From assembly GCF_025907915.1 (NCBI RefSeq), contig NZ_JAPAAF010000028.1:1-55533 (forward strand): 55,533 nucleotides of DNA, in the 5' to 3' direction. Below are positions 49,179 through 55,533 of the stretch, in pieces. Source of the DNA: Gaoshiqia sediminis (lineage in GTDB: Bacteria; Bacteroidota; Bacteroidia; Bacteroidales; Prolixibacteraceae). Position 1 is the stretch's first letter. Every line of letters begins with the position of its first letter. The notes under the pieces are model-generated. The model saw only the letters and a list, made by a program, of their open reading frames with translations. It ran no database searches and had not been told where the DNA came from. The position numbers were made by a program, and so were the translations under genes.

Positions 49179-50177
49179 CTAAAACCCCGGGCCAGAAGCC
49201 GCTTTTTTGATTTCAAGATCGATTCCTTGTTCACGGGCAGCAGCGCGGATTGTAGCTTCATCAGTCAAGAATTCAGGCATCATTCCGCAGTCGTTGATCA
49301 GAAACTCTTTTGCCTTATTGAGTGAAGGGAATGTCATCGTGTTTAATGCGACAGTCTCTTCCGATTTAGTTGACTTAACCTCTATCGTTTGTTGTTCCTC
49401 AAAATCAACCTCTTCGGCGTTTTCAAAACCAATCGGTTTTGAGTTGGCTTTTTCATTCTTTTCAGCTTCTGCAGGATCAGGTTTTTCTTCGCTATCCTCA
49501 TAGAGAACAGAGTCATCGGAAGCGCGTATTAGTAATTTACAGGCGCGGTTGATCACCGTCTTGCAGGCCATCTGGTCGGGGAAGTTTTTATGTGCCGGTG
49601 AGTTTCCTTTCATCGGCCCTTGGTTCCAGGCATCGCGGATCTGGATCATGCTCATGATTTCAACATCAACGGTACCGTCTTCCAGTTCAAACACGGCATA
49701 AGCCCCTTTCAAATCCTTGCTGCCAATGCTGTCAAGAGTTTGCTCATGCTTGATAATCTTCTTTCTGCCTGTTGTTGTATCAACTCCAAATTCAAATGTG
49801 TCACCGGCGAATATGGCATTGGCACGGATGTTTTTCAAATGTCCGTAACGCTTGGCCAGAACGATATTACCGGTGTATTCAATGGAGCACTCCAACTTAT
49901 CACCATATGGAATAAAGTCGCATTGCTTTTTAAGCGGAGATAATCCCCAAACTACCATTTTGAGCAATGCATTTGCAACTGATTCTTTTGAGCATTTTGC
50001 CAATAGGTTAGACTTAGGGTCAGTCAGTACCAGATAGGCTGATTTCAGCGCATTCTCAGGAGAATAATCTTTCGGGATTCTCAATTCCCCGGCACTTCTG
50101 AACACTTCAATCTTTGCTAATACTTGTGCTGAAATGTCCTTTTTAATTTCAGCAACTTGGTTGTTTTCGTTTGCCAT
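49179..50177 (-). CDS. recT: RecT-family single-strand annealing protein
   Basis: The 332-residue protein matches RecT: LKSAYLVLTDPKSNLLAKCS, SVANALLKMVVWGLSPLKKQ, FIPYGDKLECSIEYTGNIVL, and KNFPDQMACKTVINRACK. It pairs complementary single strands in phage recombination and repair. The C-terminal 90 residues are acidic and Lys/Glu-rich. No RecE or YqaJ exonuclease is present; the MBL-fold protein and the Rad50-like ATPase flank it and may fill that role. Confidence 0.92.
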   Translation of the reverse strand: MANENNQVAEIKKDISAQVLAKIEVFRSAGELRIPKDYSPENALKSAYLVLTDPKSNLLAKCSKESVANALLKMVVWGLSPLKKQCDFIPYGDKLECSIEYTGNIVLAKRYGHLKNIRANAIFAGDTFEFGVDTTTGRKKIIKHEQTLDSIGSKDLKGAYAVFELEDGTVDVEIMSMIQIRDAWNQGPMKGNSPAHKNFPDQMACKTVINRACKLLIRASDDSVLYEDSEEKPDPAEAEKNEKANSKPIGFENAEEVDFEEQQTIEVKSTKSEETVALNTMTFPSLNKAKEFLINDCGMMPEFLTDEATIRAAAREQGIDLEIKKAASGPGF

Positions 50178-50189
50178 GTTGATTTTGAT

Positions 50190-52148
50190 TTATGATGCGA
50201 TTCTTAATGATTTGTCTGATTCGGATACATAGAGCTCGATGCGTTGAGCCTGTGTGTGTTTGATTGAGGTGATTGACTCCGAGTTATCAATCCAGATCGG
50301 AGCGGATTGGTTGTAATAGGCCGAAAGCACGTTGATGATTTCGATACCGGCATTGATTCGCCCTGCAGAGTTGCCATCGGACCATGGCACCCAGGCACCG
50401 TTGGTATTGACCAGCGTATCGCAGCATTCAACCAGTCCTCCGTTCAGTTGCGTATCGAATAACCGGAACTGGACAGCCGTGAACATGGTGTTGATCTTCG
50501 ATTCGAGCATATCCACCTTTGCCCGGGTAAATTCGGCGATGGTAAATTCAACCTTTTCCAGACCAGCCAGCTGCTTGCTGAATTCCTTCTCCTGGCGGAG
50601 CAGCTCTTCCTTCCGCTTGTTTGCTTGCTCGATCTGTTCTTTAGCTGCCAGCTGCCTTTTGAACTCATCCATGCGACTGATAAGGCCTGATTTCTTCAGT
50701 TTCAGGCTTGAATTATCAGATGGGGCCAATTCCTGTTCGGGGGATGATTCAATCTCCTGGAGTTGTTTTACCGCTTGATGGTACTCCTGATTGTCGGATA
50801 ATATGGCCTGGACACTTTCGAGCTTTCTGGACTCCCAGCTTCGAATGATTTCTTCCTGTTTGCCAGTCAAATCGTCGTAGCTTACATGTTGGATGTTGCT
50901 AATCTGCCGTTCAAGGTTTTCGATCCTGGGTAGATAAGATTTCCCTTCATCGACAATGGCGGCAAGCCTTCTTTCTTTGTTAGCGTTAAACCGGGCAAGG
51001 GCCTCAGATTGTTTCGCCTGCACTTTATCAGGCTGTAGTTCCTGGCCGCAGGCAAAACACTTGCAATCATCCGCATGAATGCCTTGGAACTGTTCTTCGT
51101 TCACCTTTTGCCATTCTTCACGGAGTTTGCTCTGTTCGTCTTTGAACAATTCGATGCTTTTTCTGAGGTCATCGATCTCTCTTGAAGAATTAGCTTTTGC
51201 CTTGTTGAGCCGTTCGATTTCCTTTTTGGCGGCATCAATAGCTGCTTGTTTTTCATTCAGCTGGGCACTGAAAACCTGCCGTCCTTTGAATTCGATGTCC
51301 GAGATCTTGGTTTTTAGCTCGTTTATTTTGGACAGGCGTTGTTGTTTGCTGGCGTAATATGCCTCGTAGCTTTTTGAAGCGTCTGCAATCTGGTTGTCAA
51401 TGGCTTCAATCTGGTTGTTTAGAATATCGATTTCATCCTGAATGATCTTCCATTCCCTTGCTTCCGGTGTATTGCGTGAAACTTCATCCACACGGGCCGG
51501 AATGAGGGCCAGCTCGTCTTTCAGTTTCTTTTTCTGGGCGGCCAGTTGTTTTTTGTACTCATCCAGCGTTTTATTGCCCATTTCGGCCATCAAAGACTGA
51601 AAATCTGACCGCGTTGCTGCGATATCGTTGTCTGAAACATTTCCGGCGATGGTGGTCAGGATATTCCGGCGTTCCTGCCATTTCAGGCTATTGAAGTACA
51701 TTGGGTTGGTGATCATCCGGAAGGTTTGTTCGTTGATAATTGCATCAACCTTCTGTTGATATTCACCGGCCTGCAGGGGCACATCGTTCCAAAAGAAGAG
51801 GGTTTCGTGTCCTTGCAGCTCAGGAGTGTCGGATCCACGCCGGGTTACCCACTTTTCGCGAAATACCCGCCTCAGGTTTATTACTTCACCATTGACTTCG
51901 AATGCGCCTGATACTTCATGATCCAGTTTATGGATAGCCTTGTTCTGTGTGTCCAGCGTTTTGATGCTGAAGTCTTTCCGGTCGGTTGAATCCTTGCCAA
52001 AAAGGAGCCAGGTAAAAGCATCAACCAGTGTGGTTTTACCAGTGGCATTATCCCCATAAATTTTTGTTGTTTCGGAGAAGTCGATCTCCAGTGATTTGAT
52101 CCCCTTAAAGTTTTGTAGGGACATTTTGAGAAGCTTTACGTTTTTCAT
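50190..52148 (-). CDS. Rad50/SbcC-like ATPase
   Basis: The 652-residue protein has Walker A IYGDNATGKTTLVDAF (about 30-45) after LLKMSLQNFKGIKSLEIDF, long coiled coils, and a C-terminal APIWIDNSESITSI segment that fits a Walker B. In the middle, CKCFACGQ (Cys 364 and 367) is a possible zinc hook like that of Rad50. It may act with a nuclease on DNA ends to feed RecT. The separate nuclease (SbcD/Mre11-type) is not seen in the window. Confidence 0.85.
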   Translation of the reverse strand: MKNVKLLKMSLQNFKGIKSLEIDFSETTKIYGDNATGKTTLVDAFTWLLFGKDSTDRKDFSIKTLDTQNKAIHKLDHEVSGAFEVNGEVINLRRVFREKWVTRRGSDTPELQGHETLFFWNDVPLQAGEYQQKVDAIINEQTFRMITNPMYFNSLKWQERRNILTTIAGNVSDNDIAATRSDFQSLMAEMGNKTLDEYKKQLAAQKKKLKDELALIPARVDEVSRNTPEAREWKIIQDEIDILNNQIEAIDNQIADASKSYEAYYASKQQRLSKINELKTKISDIEFKGRQVFSAQLNEKQAAIDAAKKEIERLNKAKANSSREIDDLRKSIELFKDEQSKLREEWQKVNEEQFQGIHADDCKCFACGQELQPDKVQAKQSEALARFNANKERRLAAIVDEGKSYLPRIENLERQISNIQHVSYDDLTGKQEEIIRSWESRKLESVQAILSDNQEYHQAVKQLQEIESSPEQELAPSDNSSLKLKKSGLISRMDEFKRQLAAKEQIEQANKRKEELLRQEKEFSKQLAGLEKVEFTIAEFTRAKVDMLESKINTMFTAVQFRLFDTQLNGGLVECCDTLVNTNGAWVPWSDGNSAGRINAGIEIINVLSAYYNQSAPIWIDNSESITSIKHTQAQRIELYVSESDKSLRIAS

Positions 52149-52467
52149 TTTCTAGCTGTGATTTGAAATTTGATTCCATGATTCTATGCATCACTGTTCC
52201 GGGGATGACATTGTGAATGTCAAGCATCCGGCTGGCAGTTTCGAGCTCTGAGCGTTTGAAGTAGTACTTCGCCCGGGTACTGTTCCCGGTTGGGTAACCT
52301 ACTATCCATCGCTTGCGCCGCCATTCTTCGACCTGGCGTTTGCCGTATGTTTTGTAGGCTTGCTGAGCGGACATGTTTTCGTCCACCAGTCCCAACCGAT
52401 TGAGGGTGTTTATCACACCGATCTGGATTGAGTTTGAAATGATTTTTTCAAGTATCTTTTCGTCCAT
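52105..52467 (-). CDS. Unknown DNA-binding-like protein at the start of the recombination genes
   Basis: The 120-residue protein has a helical N-terminus and a basic middle (YKTYGKRQVEEWRRKRWIVG, RAKYYFKRSELETASRM) compatible with DNA binding. It overlaps the Rad50-like start by 44 bases. ATG at 52467 is preferred; a longer reading would pass through the 16-mer repeat copy at 52493. No family recognised. It may be a regulator of the leftward operon. Confidence 0.52.
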   Translation of the reverse strand: MDEKILEKIISNSIQIGVINTLNRLGLVDENMSAQQAYKTYGKRQVEEWRRKRWIVGYPTGNSTRAKYYFKRSELETASRMLDIHNVIPGTVMHRIMESNFKSQLENEKRKASQNVPTKL

Positions 52468-52492
52468 TGCTGCACTGTTAATTGTTTGTTGA

Positions 52493-52508
52493 GAGATTAG
52501 CGAGTTGG
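52493..52508 (+). repeat. 16-mer repeat GAGATTAGCGAGTTGG, copy 3
   Basis: It is identical to copy 1. The downstream blocks TTCTTAACACC (52512-52522) and TTGCAGGGC (52534-52542) match those after copy 2. It lies in the 81-bp gap before the leftward recombination genes. Confidence 0.6.
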
Positions 52509-52548
52509 ATTTTCTTAACACCGTTGCAACGCTTTGCAGGGCTGTGCA

Positions 52549-53100
52549 TTAATTTTCGAAAAGCTTATTGTCTCGTGCGTAAATGAAAAATTCTGAAAGT
52601 GAGTGTACTTTTATTCGTTTAAAAGCATTGCGCTTGTGAGTCTTAACCGTTTCCACCGACAGGCATATTGATTCGGCAATTTCTTCGGCAGAGTTATTCT
52701 CGTAGAAATGCCTCATGACTTCGAGTTCCCGGTCGGATAGTTTCGAGTTGAATTTTGGCTTACAAACAATCCCTTCTAACTGGCATTCGCCGCGAAGCGG
52801 ACATTCAACTTCCTCAAAATTATAATTGCCGAATTGGTCAATATCCAACATGCTGTCGAACTTGCCCCAGTTGCATTTGATCAAGCGCCTGGCGATGTTG
52901 AATTCGAACAGCGGGATATTAAACCGGAGCTTCTCAAAGTTTTTAGATAGGGCTTTAACGGCATCGGGGTAGAACTCCTGAAATGTCCTGATAAGGTGTG
53001 AGATTATGCCCCGATCGGTTGGGGTCAGCATCCGGGCCCCATCCTTGTCGTGGACCATGATGTCTCCTTTTGGGGTGATGTAAAATTCCGTGTTAGTCAT
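52549..53100 (-). CDS. LuxR-type (GerE) transcriptional regulator
   Basis: The 183-residue protein ends with a classical LuxR/GerE helix-turn-helix (KLSDRELEVMRHFYENNSAE, then SICLSVETVKTHKRNAFK). The N-terminal part (DGARMLTPTDRGIISHLIR, then a Cys-containing region CPLRGECQLEGIVC) is not a receiver domain and may sense a ligand or metal. It is the second gene leftward from the immunity region and overlaps the Cro-like gene by eight bases. It may switch on the leftward early operon. Confidence 0.8.
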   Translation of the reverse strand: MTNTEFYITPKGDIMVHDKDGARMLTPTDRGIISHLIRTFQEFYPDAVKALSKNFEKLRFNIPLFEFNIARRLIKCNWGKFDSMLDIDQFGNYNFEEVECPLRGECQLEGIVCKPKFNSKLSDRELEVMRHFYENNSAEEIAESICLSVETVKTHKRNAFKRIKVHSLSEFFIYARDNKLFEN

Positions 53101-53377
53101 GGCTTGCCGGGAATAGACATTCAACATCACATTTCAGAAGCTTTGCAAGGGCCTGCTTTTCCAATAGGTTTGCTTTTGCGGTGCCGTATGCCCAGCGGCG
53201 AATGGTGCCGGGGTGTTTGCCCAGCTTTTCGCCTACTACAATCAGGAACTCGTCCAACGGGGTAAGTGGGTAGTTCGGGCTTGATTTCGGTTCATCTTTC
53301 AGCGCGTTGTAATACTCCGAAAAGGGTAGATTATCAACATTGGGGCGGATTTTTTGATTTACATTCTGTTTATTCAT
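53093..53377 (-). CDS. Cro-like helix-turn-helix protein
   Basis: The 94-residue protein contains LDEFLIVVGEKLGKHPGTIR followed by RWAYGTAKANLLEKQALAKL, an Xre-like DNA-binding domain at the C-terminal two thirds. It faces the repressor gene across an operator region with three copies of an 11-mer, as lambda Cro faces CI. It is the first gene of the leftward early operon and likely represses the repressor on entry to the lytic cycle. Confidence 0.68.
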   Translation of the reverse strand: MNKQNVNQKIRPNVDNLPFSEYYNALKDEPKSSPNYPLTPLDEFLIVVGEKLGKHPGTIRRWAYGTAKANLLEKQALAKLLKCDVECLFPASHD

Positions 53378-53391
53378 TATATTTGAATATT

Positions 53392-53536
53392 GATTATTGA
53401 ATCGTTTTATTTAATAATCAAGCAGGGAGGCAATTTTCAGATTGCCGTCGTGGATTGCCTCCCGCTTTTTGATCCAAGAGCGTAGCCTTTTAGGTGGGCT
53501 TTGCTCTTTTGCATGGTGTAAAGATATTCAATAATC
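53392..53536. promoter_or_regulatory. Immunity operators and repressor promoter
   Basis: The 11-mer ATTCAATAATC occurs at 53526-53536, reversed (GATTATTGAAT) at 53392-53402, and with one change (ATTTAATAATC) at 53409-53419. The first copy overlaps the -7 region TAATCTTG (53532-53539) of a rightward promoter whose -33 is TTTG at 53508-53511, 20 bases upstream. That promoter should drive the repressor, which would then be self-controlled. The other two copies sit in front of the Cro-like gene. Confidence 0.6.
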
Positions 53537-53584
53537 TTGGATATAAGCAATAAAAACACCAAGAAACTTGAATTTATTTTTAGT

Positions 53585-54268
53585 ATGAGTGATATAGGTC
53601 TGAATATAAAGACTTTAAGAGGGTTGAAAAATGTGTCGCAGGCAGCTCTTGCAGAGGCTATTGGAGTTAAGCCAGGCACTATATCGAATTATGAGAAGGG
53701 TGTTTCTGAACCTGACTTGGATAAAGCGTTGTTGATATCCAAGTATTTTGGAGTGCATATAGATTCTATGATTGAGCGCACTGAACTCGAACGATTAAAA
53801 GCCGAGCTTGAAGATTCGCCTCTTATGCTTGGCGTGCCCGAAACTGAACTCAGCAAAATTGGAGTCCCATATTTCGATATTGATGTTACCGCATCGATAA
53901 AGGAGAGCTTTCAGGATGTTGCTGAAGTTCCTGAATTTTATGTCGATTTCAAGCCTTTCAACGATTGCACGGCCTACCTGCCAATATGGGGCGACAGCAT
54001 GTATCCGACCTATGCCAGCGGTGAAATAATAGCTGTAAAAAGATTAGAGAACCCGGACGTGATCCTTTGGGGAGAGGCCTATTTGATCATCACCAATGCG
54101 GAGGCAAATAATATGAAGACTATTAAGTTGCTTTTCCCGCATGAAGAACCGGACAAGTTAATACTCAGGGCATCCAATCCGAATTTCAAAGGTGATACTG
54201 TAATTCCAAAGAAATCGGTCTTAAACCTGTATTCGATTAAAGGGAAAATAACCAGAAAACAACTGTAG
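53585..54268 (+). CDS. Phage repressor (Xre HTH plus S24 peptidase-like domain)
   Basis: The 227-residue protein joins an N-terminal helix-turn-helix (about 4-60: LKNVSQAALAEAIGVKPGTI, SNYEKGVSEPDLD) to a C-terminal S24/LexA-like domain. The catalytic Ser138 is in IWGDSMYPTYASGEIIAVK, and a Lys near 178-181 (MKTIKLLF) is at the expected distance. No clear Ala-Gly or Cys-Gly cleavage site is seen between the domains. It should hold the lysogenic state, with induction by RecA-linked or other means. ATG 53585 was preferred to a TTG at 53537 because the latter overlaps the promoter. Confidence 0.88.
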   Translation: MSDIGLNIKTLRGLKNVSQAALAEAIGVKPGTISNYEKGVSEPDLDKALLISKYFGVHIDSMIERTELERLKAELEDSPLMLGVPETELSKIGVPYFDIDVTASIKESFQDVAEVPEFYVDFKPFNDCTAYLPIWGDSMYPTYASGEIIAVKRLENPDVILWGEAYLIITNAEANNMKTIKLLFPHEEPDKLILRASNPNFKGDTVIPKKSVLNLYSIKGKITRKQL

Positions 54269-54280
54269 ATGCAAACAATA

Positions 54281-54733
54281 ATGAAGCGAATATTCATTCT
54301 GATTTTTCTGTTAGCTGGGATTGGCTCATGTAGCAAGGATGATAAGAAGGACTTCGTATTGAATGAGCCAATCACCGAGTGGAATCTGACCAAAGAACAG
54401 GTTAAGGCACTCGAAACGCACTCTCTGTTAAAAGAAGACGACTTTGAACTCCAATACAGCGCGGATGGGGAGATCTCCAAAATCATGTATTTGTTCGATG
54501 AGATTCCTGGAGAAGTATGGCTGGGGAGATCGGATCTTCAACTCGTGCACAATAAGGAAGTGTTTGACGATGTATTCAGTGCTTTGAAGCGTCTGTATGG
54601 TATGAATTACAATGAAAGCCATTACGATGATGGCGATAACTATTATAGTTGGGAAGTTGGGGACACTTATGTGGAGCTGTATTACGGAAATATTAGGCAT
54701 GAGCTGAAATACTACCGGATAACTCATCAATAA
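54281..54733 (+). CDS. Lipoprotein co-transcribed with the repressor (candidate lysogenic conversion gene)
   Basis: The 150-residue protein begins KRIFILIFLLAGIGSCSKDD: a basic start, a hydrophobic core and the lipobox GIGSC, so a lipid-modified surface or periplasmic protein. The mature part is acidic and Tyr-rich (MNYNESHYDDGDNYYSWEV). It follows the repressor within a few bases, so it should be made in the lysogen. Placement and export make it a candidate for superinfection exclusion or host surface change (inference). An ATG at 54269 is also in frame. Confidence 0.78.
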   Translation: MKRIFILIFLLAGIGSCSKDDKKDFVLNEPITEWNLTKEQVKALETHSLLKEDDFELQYSADGEISKIMYLFDEIPGEVWLGRSDLQLVHNKEVFDDVFSALKRLYGMNYNESHYDDGDNYYSWEVGDTYVELYYGNIRHELKYYRITHQ

Positions 54734-54736
54734 TGT

Positions 54737-55252
54737 ATGGATACATTTTTGCTAAAGATTTCGTTCCCATCCAGCCGGTCCAAGAATTTTTCAAAGGCCA
54801 CAAAACTTGCAGAACACTTCGACGGGTTTACACCCGGGAACGTGAATGCTGTCAGTGTATCGATGAAGGAGATTTTCGAAAAGTGGGAGTATTTCAATCT
54901 ACTGTTCTGGTGTACTGTTGACTGGAAAGGAACGACATTGGCTTGCGATGGCATGGAATTTCATTCCCATTCGGACAAAACAAGAATATTCTATGCACTG
55001 CAACACGCACACACTAGCTACATCTGTTTTTTAGAAGATAAGTTAAGGCATTTGCACCTGGTCCACAACGGAGAATTGAAGTACGAAGAACTTGAAGGTA
55101 TATCATACTCTGAAGAAGATATAAATGCCCTGATTGAGACCTTTCAAATATTAAAACAGCGCCGGGACGTGAACGGTGATGAATCATTTGTAAACATCAA
55201 GGTAAAAGAAAGGCCATGGTTTTTACAGAATAGTAAGAAATTCGGTTTATGA
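54737..55252 (+). CDS. Unknown protein in the repressor operon
   Basis: The 171-residue protein has no signal peptide or membrane helix. The pattern is mixed alpha-beta (KLAEHFDGFTPGNVNAVS, FEKWEYFNLLFWCTVDWKG, FYALQHAHTSYICFLEDKL). It starts three bases after the lipoprotein stop, so it is probably co-expressed in the lysogen and might give the host a benefit. A helical C-terminus (DINALIETFQILKQRRDVN) precedes a basic tail. No family recognised. Confidence 0.6.
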   Translation: MDTFLLKISFPSSRSKNFSKATKLAEHFDGFTPGNVNAVSVSMKEIFEKWEYFNLLFWCTVDWKGTTLACDGMEFHSHSDKTRIFYALQHAHTSYICFLEDKLRHLHLVHNGELKYEELEGISYSEEDINALIETFQILKQRRDVNGDESFVNIKVKERPWFLQNSKKFGL

Positions 55253-55410
55253 GCAACATGGAAGAAAAGGATATCATGATCGCATCATTGAGGAAAGAGC
55301 TTCAGGACCTGCACCGTAAAATAAGTGCGTTGGAGTTGGAGAATGCCTTACTGAATGATGATATTGCCCGCCTGAAAAGGCAACTGGAAATAGCCAAAAT
55401 GAAGGATTGA
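55249..55410 (+). CDS. Short leucine-zipper protein
   Basis: The 53-residue product is a single helix with Leu/Ile at heptad positions (IASLRKELQDLHRKISALEL, ENALLNDDIARLKRQLEIA). It starts on ATGA at the previous stop. It probably makes a coiled-coil dimer, perhaps with the preceding protein. It is the last gene before attR. No family recognised. Confidence 0.6.
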   Translation: MSNMEEKDIMIASLRKELQDLHRKISALELENALLNDDIARLKRQLEIAKMKD

Positions 55411-55411
55411 A

Positions 55412-55429
55412 TTTGAAATATCTTTGAAA
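55412..55429 (+). repeat. Candidate integrase arm site (right)
   Basis: It is an exact copy of the 18-mer at 176-193, 57 bases before attR. In the circular phage genome the two copies would flank attP on either side. Confidence 0.55.
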
Positions 55430-55486
55430 ATCAAAAAGCCAAGTGCATAAATCACACGATATCAAGAGAATAAAAGGAGTGCCAAG

Positions 55487-55533
55487 CTGCCTTCTAAGCA
55501 GTAGGTCATGGGTTCGAATCCCGTCCGGGGTAC
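55487..55533 (+). other. attR: attR core: 47-bp direct repeat
   Basis: It is identical to bases 1-47. Upstream is phage sequence and not the 5' half of a tRNA, so this copy is a tRNA-Arg 3' fragment left by integration. The window ends exactly with it. Confidence 0.93.

Overview
The window is one complete integrated prophage. It starts and ends exactly on a 47-bp direct repeat (1-47 and 55487-55533) that is the 3' half of a tRNA-Arg(TCT) gene, so it runs from the attL core to the attR core. The host is most likely a member of the Bacteroidota. Promoters of the TTTG / TAnnTTTG type recur, Shine-Dalgarno sequences are scarce, PcfK/PcfJ-like and Lin1244-like genes are present, and the integrase has a GIN box in place of the usual first catalytic Arg. 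I cannot name the genus. The virion genes describe a siphovirus: terminase, SPP1-like portal, MuF-like head protein, capsid, gp10-like connector, tail tube, frameshifted tail chaperone, 1075-aa tape measure and tail-tip proteins, with no sheath or baseplate. LAYOUT. 1-1650: attL, candidate integrase arm site, integrase. 1676-10264 (+): replication operon with a helicase-methyltransferase fusion, a phage beta clamp, PcfK/PcfJ-like proteins, a stand-alone DnaA domain IV, a Lin1244-like replication protein, DnaB and a sigma-like protein. 10400-12740 (+): a small regulated cassette and a ParB-like/methyltransferase. 12750-31636 (+): packaging, head and tail. 31633-34312: two lipoprotein genes and a lysis cassette of overlapping small membrane proteins around an M15 peptidase. 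34407-38654 (+): a diversity-generating retroelement (DGR) with target, variable repeat, template repeat and reverse transcriptase, followed by three uncharacterised genes. 38698-53377 (-): a short four-gene unit with its own promoter, then a long leftward early operon with a VRR-NUC nuclease, an ASCH protein, a HARP/SNF2 helicase interrupted by an intein, a tRNA-like gene, an MBL-fold protein, RecT, a Rad50/SbcC-like ATPase, a LuxR-type regulator and a Cro-like protein. 53585-55410 (+): S24-type repressor with a lipoprotein gene and two further genes downstream, then the right arm site and attR. HOW IT WORKS TOGETHER. The repressor and the Cro-like gene diverge across three copies of an operator-like 11-mer. 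The rightward replication operon loads DnaB and a phage clamp; two of its proteins carry clamp-binding-like motifs. Structural operons start at a recurring motif (core TTMTATTTTA) unlike the host promoter, possibly read with the sigma-like protein at 9710. The DGR diversifies the C-terminus of a tail-associated protein: all 18 differences between the 113-bp template and variable repeats fall on template adenines. Points most worth a second look are the in-frame template repeat inside the reverse transcriptase reading frame, the intein in the helicase P-loop, the -1 frameshift in the tail chaperone gene, the multi-hairpin non-coding region at 39.9-40.1 kb, the odd tRNA-like gene, and the phage-specific promoter motif.
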